Counted from the first letter of the stretch, positions 46,510-54,742 are shown. The stretch is DNA of 64,000 nt from Pseudooceanicola nanhaiensis DSM 18065 (GCF_000688295.1 NZ_JHZF01000020.1:39179-103178), one strand, 5' to 3'. Notes: generated by a model from the letters alone, not told the origin. Program-made: numbers and translations.

Positions 46510-48039
46510 ATGTTCCGTTTCATCCCGCCCGACGTCGAAAACGAGACCTTCTTCAGCCTCGGCCACTCCATCGCCAAGAACGCGGCCCGGCTCGGTGAAA
46601 AGCCGGCAGTCGTCATCGAGGAACGAGAGGTCAGCTGGCACGACTTCGGGGCGATGGTCGCCAGCGTGGCAGGCAAGCTGAATGCGCAGGGGATCGGTCG
46701 GGGCGACATCGTCGCCACGCTGTCCGAGAACTCGCTGGAGAACGTCGTGATCTACGCGGCGGTGGTCTATGCCGGCGCCTGCGTCGCGCCGCTGCCGATC
46801 TCGGCCACGGCGGAGTCGCTGCAGCGGATGATGGCGGACAGCGGGGCGGAGCTGCTGTTTGCCTCGCCCGCATTCATGGAGACCGCCAAGGGGATGGGTG
46901 CCCCGCAGGTCCTCGACCTGTCGCGTCTGTTCGACTGGGCGGCTGATGCGGAACCGGCGGAGCCCGCGGATGTGGTGCCCGACGACCTGTTCGACATCAT
47001 CTATTCCTCGGGCACGACCGGGCTGCCCAAGGGGATCGTGCACGAACACCGGTTCCGGTCCCGCCAGCTGGCCCGCGTCATCCGCTTCGGTCTGACCGAG
47101 GAGTCGCGCTTCATCATCTCGACGCCGGTCTATTCGAACACGACCCTGCTGGGCCTTGTCCCCACGCTGATCTTCGGCGCGACGCTGTTCGTCATGCCCA
47201 AGTTCAGCACGCTCAAGTTCCTTGAGCTTTCAGAGCGCCACAAGCTGACCCACACCGTGCTGGTCCCGGTGCAATACATGCGCCTGCTGGCCGAACCGAC
47301 CTTCGGCGACCACGACCTGAGCAGCTATGTCTGCAAGATCTCGACCTCGGCCCCGCTGCCGCGTCCGACGATCGAGAAGGCGATGGCGCATTGGCCGGGC
47401 GACCTGATCGAAGTTTACGGCATGACCGAGGGCGGCGTGTCCTGTTCGCTGAACTACCGGGCCTTTCCGGACAAGTGGGACACTGTCGGCAAGCCGGGCG
47501 AAGGCGTCGATATCCGGATCATCGACGAGACCGGAAACCAGCTACCTCAGGGCGAGTTCGGCGAACTGGTTGGCCGCGGGCCGTCGATGATGCCGGGCTA
47601 TCACAACCTGCCGGAAAAGACCGAGGAGCTGATCTGGACCAGCCCCGAGGGCCAGCACTTCATCCGGTCCGGCGACATGGGCCGGATCGACGAGGACGGG
47701 TTCATCCACCTGACCGACCGCAAGAAGGACATGATCATCTCGGGCGGGTTCAACATTTACGCCGCAGACCTCGAAGCGGTCCTGATGAAGCACCCGGACG
47801 TCACCGAAGCTGCCGTGATCGCAGTCCCCAGCGAGGCCTGGGGCGAGACGCCGCTCGGCTTCGCGGTGCTGGGCACTGGCGGTGATATCGGCGCCGAGGC
47901 CTTGCGGGACTGGGCCAACGAACGGCTGGGCAAGACGCAGCGTCTGTCAGAGGTTGTGATCCTCGACGAGATGCCGCGCAGCGATATCGGCAAGGTGCTG
48001 AAGAAGGACCTGCGCGCGCCCTACTGGCCAGATCGGTAA
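46510..48039 (+). CDS. AMP-forming acyl-CoA ligase
   Basis: A 509-residue adenylate-forming enzyme. ATG 46510 (MFRFIPPDVEN) has GAGG about 8 bases upstream. Motifs: YSSGTTGLPKGIVHEH, VYGMTEGGVSCSLNYRA, SGDMGRIDEDGFIHLTDRKKD and the C-terminal catalytic Lys in RSDIGKVLKKDL. It activates an unidentified carboxylic acid. It has its own promoter and terminator, and its upstream box links it to the IclR-controlled gene at 52930 rather than to the sigma54 units. Confidence 0.9.
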   Translation: MFRFIPPDVENETFFSLGHSIAKNAARLGEKPAVVIEEREVSWHDFGAMVASVAGKLNAQGIGRGDIVATLSENSLENVVIYAAVVYAGACVAPLPISATAESLQRMMADSGAELLFASPAFMETAKGMGAPQVLDLSRLFDWAADAEPAEPADVVPDDLFDIIYSSGTTGLPKGIVHEHRFRSRQLARVIRFGLTEESRFIISTPVYSNTTLLGLVPTLIFGATLFVMPKFSTLKFLELSERHKLTHTVLVPVQYMRLLAEPTFGDHDLSSYVCKISTSAPLPRPTIEKAMAHWPGDLIEVYGMTEGGVSCSLNYRAFPDKWDTVGKPGEGVDIRIIDETGNQLPQGEFGELVGRGPSMMPGYHNLPEKTEELIWTSPEGQHFIRSGDMGRIDEDGFIHLTDRKKDMIISGGFNIYAADLEAVLMKHPDVTEAAVIAVPSEAWGETPLGFAVLGTGGDIGAEALRDWANERLGKTQRLSEVVILDEMPRSDIGKVLKKDLRAPYWPDR

Positions 48040-48063
48040 GGGCTGCTTCCGCGAAATGAAAAG

Positions 48064-48098
48064 GCCGTCCGCCTTGCTGGCGGACGGCTTTCGTATTT
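48064..48098. terminator. Bidirectional terminator between ligase and SDR genes
   Basis: GCCGTCCGCC (48064-48073), loop TTGCT, GGCGGACGGC (48079-48088), T-rich to the right and A-rich to the left. It can serve both the ligase (plus) and the convergent SDR operon (minus). Confidence 0.88.
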
Positions 48099-48113
48099 CC
48101 TCAGGACCGAGGA

Positions 48114-48887
48114 TCAGGCGGCGGAGATGCCGCCGTTGATACTGATGGCCTGCCCGGTCAGGCGGCTGCTGTAGGGGCTTGCCAAGAACACGCAGGTCGG
48201 CGCCACGTCCACCGGGGTCGGCACGCCCAGTTTCGCCTTGGACGCGGCCTTGCCGAAGATCCGCGCGCCCGCCTCGGTCGCCATGACTCGGTTGTATGAC
48301 TTGGTGTCCGCGATGATGGACGGCGTGATGACGTTGACCCGGATGTTCTGGCGCGACACCTCGAGCGCGAGGGTGCGGCAGAACATGATGACCGCCGCCT
48401 TCATCGCGCCGATCAGGGTTTCGGCGGGCGTGGCCAGCTTGCCCGCGTCCGAGGCGACGGCGACGATGGACCCGCCTTCGGTCATCATCGGGATCACCGC
48501 GCGGCAGCAGTTCATGAAGCTGCGGACGTGGCCGTCGAAATGCGCCTGGTCGTCGTCCGCGTCGAGATTGGCGAAGAACCCCGGTTTCACCTGCGCGCCG
48601 CCGCAATGGACGAAAGCATCAAGGCGACCGACCTTGGCCTGGATCGACGCGAACATATCGCGCAGCTGTGCCGGGTCGGTCAGGTCGGCAGAGACGAACA
48701 GGACTTCGGTCTCGGGGTAGGCCGCCGCGATTTCTGACCGGACGCGCTCGCCACTTTCAGTCGAGCGTCCGTTGACGATCACGGTGGCCGCGCCCGATGC
48801 GGCGAACAGCCGAGCGGTTTCACGGCCGATGCCCGAGGTGCCTGCGGTTACGAGGCAGGTCATGCCGTTGAAGGCATTGGGAAACAT
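48114..48887 (-). CDS. SDR family protein, catalytic Tyr replaced
   Basis: A 257-residue SDR from ATG 48887, with AAGGAGA upstream. TAGTSGIG binds the cofactor (residues 14-21), VNGRSTES suggests NADPH, and the C-terminus TGQAISINGGISAA is normal. In place of YxxxK the sequence is PAETLIGAMKAA: the Lys is there, but the Tyr position is Ile. It may be a non-canonical reductase (as in enoyl reductase types) or a non-catalytic protein. Last gene of the minus-strand IclR-linked unit. Confidence 0.82.
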   Translation of the reverse strand: MFPNAFNGMTCLVTAGTSGIGRETARLFAASGAATVIVNGRSTESGERVRSEIAAAYPETEVLFVSADLTDPAQLRDMFASIQAKVGRLDAFVHCGGAQVKPGFFANLDADDDQAHFDGHVRSFMNCCRAVIPMMTEGGSIVAVASDAGKLATPAETLIGAMKAAVIMFCRTLALEVSRQNIRVNVITPSIIADTKSYNRVMATEAGARIFGKAASKAKLGVPTPVDVAPTCVFLASPYSSRLTGQAISINGGISAA

Positions 48888-48927
48888 TGAATTCTCCTTC
48901 GTTTCATATGTGCGGCGCGGGCCGCGT

Positions 48928-50079
48928 CTATGTCCGGTCGCCAAGCGCGCCGCTTGTCCAGAGCGCGTCCTGCGCGGATTTGTCGAAACCCCAGTCGTCG
49001 AGGATGCTGTCGGTGTCGGCCCCGTCGACCGGTGCCGATCCCCGGACCTCCGACGGTGTCCGCGAAAAGCGCGGGGCAGGGGCAGGTTGCGGGACGCCGT
49101 CGACCTCGACAAAGGCATTGCGCGCCTTCATGTGCGGATGCGCCTGCGCCTCGTCCAGCGTCAGGACCTGCCCGAAACAGGCGTCGCGATCCTTCATCGC
49201 CTCGTCCCACTCGGCCGCCGTCTTCGACGCGAATACCTCCTCGAACCGCGCGCGCATGTCGGGCCAGCCGTCGCGATCATACTGTTCCTTCAGGTCCGCA
49301 GGTTCGATGCCCATGCCTTCACAGAGCTCGCGGAAGAATTTCGCCTCGATGGCCGCGACGCTGACATACCGACCGTCCTTCGTGCGGTAGGTCCGGTAAA
49401 ACGGCGCGCCGCCGTCGACGATGTTGCTCTCGCGCTCGCTGACCCAGCGACCGGCGGCGACGTCGCCGTGATAGGTCGCGACCAGCGAACTGACCCCGTC
49501 AACCATCGCGCAATCGACCACCTGTCCCTTGCCCGAGGTCTTCGCCTCGAGCAGCGCGCCCAGCACACCGACGACGAGGTAGAGCGCCCCGCCGCCCAGA
49601 TCGGCCACGAGGTTCAGCGGAACCGAGGGCGGTCCGTCCTTGGGGCCGATGGTGGACAATGCGCCGGCGAGACCGAGGTAGTTCAGGTCGTGCCCGACAT
49701 CCCTGGCCATCGGTCCGGTCTGGCCGAGGCCGGTCATCCGCCCGAAGACGAGGCGCGGGTTCACGGCCAGTGCCTCGTCCGGGCCGACGCCGAGGCGCTC
49801 CATGACGCCGGGCCGGAAGCCCTCGATCAGTGCGTCCGCCTTGCCGACCAGGTCCAGCAGCAGGGCGCGGCCGGCTTCGGTCTTCATGTCCACGGCGATG
49901 CTGCGGCGGCCGCGGGAGGTGATGTTGTATTTCGGTTCGCGCGGCAGGCCGAGGCCGCTCGGGACCGTCCGGTCGATGCGGATGACCTCGGCCCCCATGT
50001 CCGACAGCAGCATCCCGGCAAAGGGCACGGGACCGATGGCCCCCATTTCGATAATCTTCAATCCGCTCAGTACGCCCAT
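48928..50079 (-). CDS. Alpha-methylacyl-CoA racemase-like protein (CaiB family)
   Basis: A 383-residue family III protein: LKIIEMGAIGPVPFAGMLLSDM, GAEVIRIDR and especially GHDLNYLGLAGALSTIGP with PLNLVADLGGGALYL, which match AMACR-type racemases with His and Asp in place. It would invert the alpha-methyl centre of a branched acyl-CoA. It sits between the TRAP binding protein and the SDR gene, so the imported acid is probably alpha-branched. Confidence 0.85.
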   Translation of the reverse strand: MGVLSGLKIIEMGAIGPVPFAGMLLSDMGAEVIRIDRTVPSGLGLPREPKYNITSRGRRSIAVDMKTEAGRALLLDLVGKADALIEGFRPGVMERLGVGPDEALAVNPRLVFGRMTGLGQTGPMARDVGHDLNYLGLAGALSTIGPKDGPPSVPLNLVADLGGGALYLVVGVLGALLEAKTSGKGQVVDCAMVDGVSSLVATYHGDVAAGRWVSERESNIVDGGAPFYRTYRTKDGRYVSVAAIEAKFFRELCEGMGIEPADLKEQYDRDGWPDMRARFEEVFASKTAAEWDEAMKDRDACFGQVLTLDEAQAHPHMKARNAFVEVDGVPQPAPAPRFSRTPSEVRGSAPVDGADTDSILDDWGFDKSAQDALWTSGALGDRT

Positions 50080-50118
50080 GGGATTTCCTTCACTTTCGGC
50101 ATCGGGGTGGACTCTGTC

Positions 50119-50148
50119 GGACCGGGCGCGGCCGTGCGCGCCCGGTCC
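50119..50148. other. Intercistronic hairpin downstream of the orphan DctP gene
   Basis: GGACCGGGCGCG (50119-50130), 6-base loop, CGCGCCCGGTCC (50137-50148). The 12-bp stem is perfect but lacks a U-tract on the minus strand, so it may stabilise the DctP message or reduce readthrough to the racemase gene. Confidence 0.6.
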
Positions 50149-50166
50149 GGTGACTTCGTGCCGGGA

Positions 50167-51273
50167 TCAGTTGCCCAGCTTGGAATAGATCTCGCGGCGC
50201 AGGGCCTCTTCGACCTTGGCGACGTCGCCGCCGACCTCTTCCGAGATCTTCTTCCACTTGGCGATATTCGCGACGAAGGCGTCCGCCACCTCCTGTGCGC
50301 CCTCGGCACCGCGCTCACCGGCCTTCTCGACGGCGGCCGCGATCTCGGACTTCTTGTATTCCGTCAGCGGGGCGTCGATCTCGGCGTCCTTCTCGTAGAC
50401 CGTCACGCCGTGTTCGGCCGCCTCGGCCACGGCTTCGTCGTCTTCCTCGACATAGCCGACCGCGAGTCGGGCAAGGGCCGAAGGTGTCGCGTCGATGATC
50501 ATCGCGCGATCCTCGTCGGTCAGCCCTTCCCAAGATGCCGTGTTGAAGGCGACCAGCGCGCCGCCGCCGAAGCCGGCCATTTCCTGACGCAAGGCATGCT
50601 TGGACACGTCCCAGAGCGACAGCGACTTGAGCCAGCCGATTGACCCGAACACACAGTCGAGCTGCCCGCGCTGCAGCGCCTCGTAGGCTTCCGACGTCGC
50701 CACGCTGACGGGAATCCCGCCCATTTCGTTGATCCAGCGGCCATAGGCGTCACCCGAGGACCGGATCTTGAGCCCCTGGATATCCGCGAGCGTCTGGACC
50801 GGTTCCTTGCACATCAGGCTGTAGGCCGTCGTGGCATAGGAGCCGAGGTAGGTGACGTTGTGGCTCTGGTATTCCTCCAGGCAGGACGGACAGTCCAGAA
50901 GCACGGTTTCGTTCAGTGCGCCGACCATCGTGACGGGATCTTCCATCACCATCACCATGTCCGACATGACATTGTTCAGCGGGATCTCGTTCGGGACGTA
51001 GATCGACACGATGAAACCGCCGTCGATCAGGCTGGTCTCGATGGCCGAAAGGGTGTCCTTGGGCCCGGCCAGCGCACCGCCGGCCTGCAGGTTGATGTTC
51101 AGTTTGCCGCCGCTCTTTTCGGCGATCTCCTCGAACATCGGCGTCAGCGCGAAAACGTTGCTGGGGTGCGTGGGCGGCAGGAAGTTCCGGTATTCGAGGT
51201 TCTGCGCCATGGCCGGGGAGGCCAGCAGGCTGGCGGCCATGACGGTGGCGGACGATGTGGTTCTGGCCTTCAC
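50167..51273 (-). CDS. Orphan TRAP substrate-binding protein (DctP family)
   Basis: A 368-residue protein. GTG 51273, with GGAGGA upstream, gives the signal peptide MKARTTSSATVMAASLLASP-AMA-QN. The mature part follows the DctP at 36653 almost throughout (THPxNVFAL, LQAGGALAGxKDTLSAIET, CPSCLEEYQ, GLKIRS, RREIYSKLGN). No DctQ or DctM gene lies beside it, so it probably feeds the permease at 34764-36568 and widens its substrate range. Confidence 0.92.
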   Translation of the reverse strand: MKARTTSSATVMAASLLASPAMAQNLEYRNFLPPTHPSNVFALTPMFEEIAEKSGGKLNINLQAGGALAGPKDTLSAIETSLIDGGFIVSIYVPNEIPLNNVMSDMVMVMEDPVTMVGALNETVLLDCPSCLEEYQSHNVTYLGSYATTAYSLMCKEPVQTLADIQGLKIRSSGDAYGRWINEMGGIPVSVATSEAYEALQRGQLDCVFGSIGWLKSLSLWDVSKHALRQEMAGFGGGALVAFNTASWEGLTDEDRAMIIDATPSALARLAVGYVEEDDEAVAEAAEHGVTVYEKDAEIDAPLTEYKKSEIAAAVEKAGERGAEGAQEVADAFVANIAKWKKISEEVGGDVAKVEEALRREIYSKLGN

Positions 51274-51518
51274 GGGGTCTCCTCCAAGAGTGTGCAGCAT
51301 GGCTGCGGTTTGGGACGTGCGTTGCGCTGGTTCGCGGTGTCGCGAGGCGGTCAAACGTTCGGTTGTCTTGCGCACCGGGGCCGAAGGGCCCGGCTGGCGT
51401 CAGGCAAAGACCGTCCGTTCGCACACTGCGGTCAAAGCGGCGTGTGGTACCGGCTGGCATGACCATGTCACGCCCGGCGTTCGGGGGTCTCGGTCTGGTC
51501 AAAAATGCGGTCGGCGGA

Positions 51519-51941
51519 TCAGGCCGATGTCGAAGTCTCGGTCCTTTCGGCAGCGACGGCGCAGATGGCCTGACCATTGGCGACAAGCTTTTCGCCCGGT
51601 TCGGCCAGGATATGGATGTCGGAGAAATACAGGCGGCGGCCCTTCTTGGTCAGGCGGGCATGGGCCACCAGCCTGTCAAACTTGCCGTAGGGCACGGCCG
51701 ATATGTAGCTGCAGGTCATCGAAACGGTCGCGCCCGGCGTCGGCTGTCCGTCCGGACCGCCGGCCCACATTCCGGCAGTGTCCAGCATCGTCGCTAGAAC
51801 GCCGCCGTGAACGGTGCCGTTGATATTGCAGTGCTCGGGCCGGAGGGTCAGCTCCAGCACGCAGGTGCCCGAGCCGGACTCCAGCCGTTTCATACCGACC
51901 AGCGTGCCGAAGCTCGGCTTGGGGTCACTTGGTGCGTTCAT
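51519..51941 (-). CDS. PaaI-type hot-dog thioesterase
   Basis: A 140-residue hot-dog protein with HCNINGTVHGGVLATMLDTAGMWAG, containing the HGG motif and the Asp of the PaaI family helix. It hydrolyses acyl-CoA esters, probably rescuing CoA from blocked intermediates. Its start overlaps the end of the IclR gene by 4 bases. A 245-bp gap separates it from the DctP gene on the same strand; only a weak sigma54-like match (51404-51418, minus strand) was seen there. Confidence 0.88.
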   Translation of the reverse strand: MNAPSDPKPSFGTLVGMKRLESGSGTCVLELTLRPEHCNINGTVHGGVLATMLDTAGMWAGGPDGQPTPGATVSMTCSYISAVPYGKFDRLVAHARLTKKGRRLYFSDIHILAEPGEKLVANGQAICAVAAERTETSTSA

Positions 51942-52726
51942 GATACTCTCCTGTCGGATGGCGTGGTGGTGCCAAAGACGTTCGCCTCGATCCGGCCCGC
52001 GAGGCGCTTCAGCCGACGCGCGATGTCCGCCATGCGGTCCTGCGTGAACTGGCCCGACAGGCTGATGGAACTGAGACCGATCCGCGGCCGCCCGCCCAGA
52101 TCGCAGGCCAGCGCGGCGGCGAAATTGGCGCCGGTGAAGAGGTTGCCGTAGTCGAAGGCGAACCCCGTCTCGCGGCAGGTCAGCACGTCGCGCCAGTAGT
52201 CGTCGAACGTCGGCGGGTTCTGCCAGCGGATACCGGCGAATTTCTTTCGTGCCGCGATTTCGGTGATCCCGGTCGTGGCCGCGTAACAGCGCCCGACCGC
52301 GCCGACATAGGCTGGAACCCGCGCGCCCTCGCGCATGCTGACAAACAGCGGCAGGCGGCTGACGACACTGTAGCGCAGGATGAAATGTTCGTCCTCGGCC
52401 ACCTGCCAGATCGCGATCATCACCCCCAGTTCGTCGGCGATCTCGGCCACGGTGGGCCGGACGATGTCGAAGGGATCCGCGGCGAGCAGGGGGCTGACCA
52501 GCCCGATCATCCCCATGCCGATGCGATAGGTCTTGGTCTCGGGGTCGAAGCTGACAAGCTCCTCTCCGGAAAGCGTCCGGAGAATCGTGAACGTGCTGGA
52601 CACGCTCAGCCCGGTTGCGCGCGCGATGGCGGTTACGCCTTCGGCCTCTCCGCTATGCGCGAGATACCGCAGGATGATGGCCGCGTTCCGGATGGCCGGA
52701 ACCGGTTTGGGTTTGTCCGTGGTCAT
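51938..52726 (-). CDS. IclR-family transcriptional regulator
   Basis: A 262-residue protein with an N-terminal winged HTH (VTAIARATGLSVSSTFTILRTL, about residues 30-51) and a C-terminal IclR ligand-binding domain (GVMIAIWQVAEDEHFILRY, ETGFAFDYGNLFTGANFAAA). It likely binds a pathway acid or thioester. It is divergent from the crotonase gene at 52930. The 42-base box in the intergenic region, repeated before the ligase at 46510, is its probable operator. Confidence 0.92.
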   Translation of the reverse strand: MTTDKPKPVPAIRNAAIILRYLAHSGEAEGVTAIARATGLSVSSTFTILRTLSGEELVSFDPETKTYRIGMGMIGLVSPLLAADPFDIVRPTVAEIADELGVMIAIWQVAEDEHFILRYSVVSRLPLFVSMREGARVPAYVGAVGRCYAATTGITEIAARKKFAGIRWQNPPTFDDYWRDVLTCRETGFAFDYGNLFTGANFAAALACDLGGRPRIGLSSISLSGQFTQDRMADIARRLKRLAGRIEANVFGTTTPSDRRVS

Positions 52727-52746
52727 CGCACGTCGCCCTCGCTCCC

Positions 52747-52788
52747 TTGACGTGATTCAGAATACGGAATAGCTTTCAGCACGCAAGA
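52747..52788 (+). promoter_or_regulatory. Promoter with shared 42-bp box, upstream of crotonase
   Basis: TTGACG, 17 bases, TAGCTT, inside a 42-base box that shares TTGAC, ATTCAG, GGAATA, TTCAGCA and GCAAGA blocks with 46343-46384, each at the same spacing. It lies between the divergent IclR and crotonase genes, the classic place for an IclR operator. Confidence 0.65.
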
Positions 52789-52929
52789 TCATTCTTTCGA
52801 TGTTATGGACCGCCGCAAGGCGCGGGCGCACATCGCGGGACCGGTCAGACGGAACAGCACATTGGCAACTGGAATACCCCTGTGGGCCCGGTGTCCGAAA
52901 CAGGCAATACCAAGGAAAAGGTCAGGGAC

Positions 52930-53685
52930 ATGATCATAGAAAAGCGCAGCGAGGGTGTAGCAACCGTGATCATGAACGACCCGGAAAAGCGGAACGCGTT
53001 CTCGATACCGATGCGACTTGCCCTGCTCGACAAGTTCAGGGAACTGGAAAGCGATCCCGAGGTCCGGGTGATCGTGTTTTCCGGCAAGGGCGACAATTTC
53101 TGTGTCGGCGGGGATGTCACGTCGATGGGTCACAAGCCGATCGGCGAGGCGCTGGATCGCATGCGGATCGTCCACGATCTCGTGCGGCTTCTGGCGCAGA
53201 GCAGCAAGCCCAAGATCGCCGCCGTGGAAGGTTGGGCGGTCGGCGGCGGCCTCGCTCTCGCGCTGCTTTGCGACACGATCGTCGCGTCCGAGAGCGCGCG
53301 TTTCAAGGCTGGATACGGCGGCATCGGGATGGCGCCGGACGTGGGCATCCTCCACACGCTGCCCGCCCGCGTCGGACGGGGACGCGCACTGCAGATCTTC
53401 ATGTATGACGAAACCTTCGACGCCCGGCAGGCGCTGGATTGGGGGGCCATCGACTCGGTCGTTCCGAAAGGCACGACGCTGGACAAGGCGCAGAGACTGG
53501 CGGCGATCCTTGCCGTCAAGGCACCGCTGCCGATCGCGCTGACGCGGTCGGTCCTGTCGTCGGGGCTGGACGAGGTGCTGATGCGGGAACGCGAGATTCA
53601 GGCACTCATGTTCAGTTCGGAGGACCACGCTGAAGGCAAGGCCGCGTTCTTTGAGAAGCGTCCTGCCAAGTTTACCGGCAGCTGA
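52930..53685 (+). CDS. Enoyl-CoA hydratase/isomerase family protein
   Basis: A 251-residue crotonase. I chose ATG 52930 (MIIEKRSEGVATVIM), the usual family start, with AGGG just upstream; an earlier ATG at 52882 would add 16 unrelated residues. Oxyanion segment CVGGDVTSM. The two glutamates are replaced (GGGLALAL; KAGYGGIGMAPDVGIL), but the PaaG-type Asp is present. Probably controlled by the adjacent IclR. It is the last intact gene before the right-hand IS region. Confidence 0.87.
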   Translation: MIIEKRSEGVATVIMNDPEKRNAFSIPMRLALLDKFRELESDPEVRVIVFSGKGDNFCVGGDVTSMGHKPIGEALDRMRIVHDLVRLLAQSSKPKIAAVEGWAVGGGLALALLCDTIVASESARFKAGYGGIGMAPDVGILHTLPARVGRGRALQIFMYDETFDARQALDWGAIDSVVPKGTTLDKAQRLAAILAVKAPLPIALTRSVLSSGLDEVLMREREIQALMFSSEDHAEGKAAFFEKRPAKFTGS

Positions 53686-53796
53686 ACGTCGAAGATTGCT
53701 GCAAGCGCAGTCCGGATAATAATTACATGCCTCGCATCGGCCGTCTGGCACCGAGTTATCGGCTGTCTGTGGTCTTGCCCCCGTTTCACCGGGCAC

Positions 53797-54081
53797 TCAG
53801 GCGGTCACGGTTCGAGCTGCGATGCACTCGCGAGGCGAGCGCATCTTCAGCCCTGAGTGCGGGTGGTGGTCGTTGTAGTCCTCGAACCACCCGGCGATCA
53901 ATCTGAGGACTGTGACGGTGTCAGGCAACGGCGTGACGTGGACGTAGTCGCGCTTCAACGTTTTCACGAACGCCTCCGCTATCTCGTTGCTCTCGGGGCT
54001 CTTCAAGGGCGTGTAGCATGGCGTCAGGCCGAGCTGGCGAGTGAAGATGCGCGTCTCCCTGGCGACGTAGCATGAGCCGTA
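53797..54081 (-). pseudogene. IS3-family (IS2-like) transposase, C-terminal fragment
   Basis: About 95 residues from GSCYVARETR to the end (RQLGLTPCYTPLKSPESNEI, AEAFVKTLKRDYVHV, HPHSGLKMRSPRECIAA). This is the last part of an OrfB with the catalytic Glu region. The rest of the transposase is missing; the frame upstream is unrelated. Confidence 0.8.
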
Positions 54082-54107
54082 GCACGTCGGGAAGAAGCGC
54101 TTTTTTG

Positions 54108-54158
54108 GGTTATGGCCACGCGCGCAGCTCCCAAATAGCGCAGCGGGTGGCCATAACC
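54108..54158. repeat. Short inverted repeat (12-bp arms)
   Basis: GGTTATGGCCAC (54108-54119) and GTGGCCATAACC (54147-54158) are perfect reverse complements around a 27-base centre. It directly abuts the next inverted-repeat element. No gene inside. Confidence 0.85.
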
Positions 54159-54251
54159 GGGTCTCAGGTCTCAACAGCGGCTTTGGATAACCACACCGCT
54201 GAGGAGACCGGCTATGACCGTCACCAATTCTACCATCTGACCTGAGACCCG
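54158..54251. repeat. 94-bp element with perfect 13-bp terminal inverted repeats (MITE-like)
   Basis: CGGGTCTCAGGTC (54158-54170) and GACCTGAGACCCG (54239-54251) bound a short non-coding centre. The centre contains a ribosome-site-like GAGGAGACCGG and an ATG followed by only eight more sense codons and a stop. It looks like the two fused ends of a transposable element after internal deletion. I found no target duplication. Confidence 0.6.
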
Positions 54252-54287
54252 ACTCTCCTCCGGTTTCCGAGAGAGTCCGCAGGTTTG

Positions 54288-54333
54288 TGCACTGCTCCCC
54301 AACCTTGGACCGCCGGGAGCTGGATTTTTCGGC
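54288..54333. repeat. IS3 terminus, copy 1 of a 46-base repeat
   Basis: Begins TGCACTGCTCCCCAACCTTG and continues GGACCGCCGGGAGCTGG. A near-identical 46-base copy without its transposase is at 63107-63152, same orientation. Confidence 0.85.
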
Positions 54334-54337
54334 TGTC

Positions 54338-54742
54338 TCACGATGACGGGCTGGTTGCGTCATCGGGATAATGCACGGCAATCGGGACGTTGTATCCGAT
54401 CGCGCTGTGGGGTCGGTCTTCGTTGTAGTGTCTACGCCAATCTTCCAGCTTTTCGCGGGCGTCGGCAAGGCTCATGAACCAGTGCGCGTTCAGGCATTCC
54501 GCCCGCAGTTTGCTGTTGAAGGCTTCGATGAACCCGTTGTCGGTCGGCTTTCCGGGCCGCGAGAAGTCCAGCGTGACGTCGTTGGCATAGGCCCAGAGGT
54601 CGAGGTCGCGGGAGATGAATTCGCTGCCATTGTCGACCCTGATCGTCTTCGGGTAGCCGACCTTGGCGCAGACCATTTCGAGCGTCTGCACGACGTCCTC
54701 GCCGCGGTAGGCGAAGCGGGGATCGGCCGCCGGACAGAGCCG
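54338..54742 (-). pseudogene. IS3-family transposase OrfB, C-terminal half
   Basis: Continues the OrfB sequence cut by IS256: FAYRGEDVVQTLEMV, then VDNGSEFISRDLD (second catalytic Asp), GKPTDNGFIEAFNSKLRAECL (Glu) and RPHSAIGYNVP. Stop at 54338, 50 bases from the element end. Confidence 0.85.

Noticed and set aside
51404..51418. Possible sigma54 promoter on the minus strand before the orphan TRAP receptor
   Set aside because: ACGGACG-N4-TTGC keeps the -12 but not the GG dinucleotide at the right place, so the match is too weak to claim.
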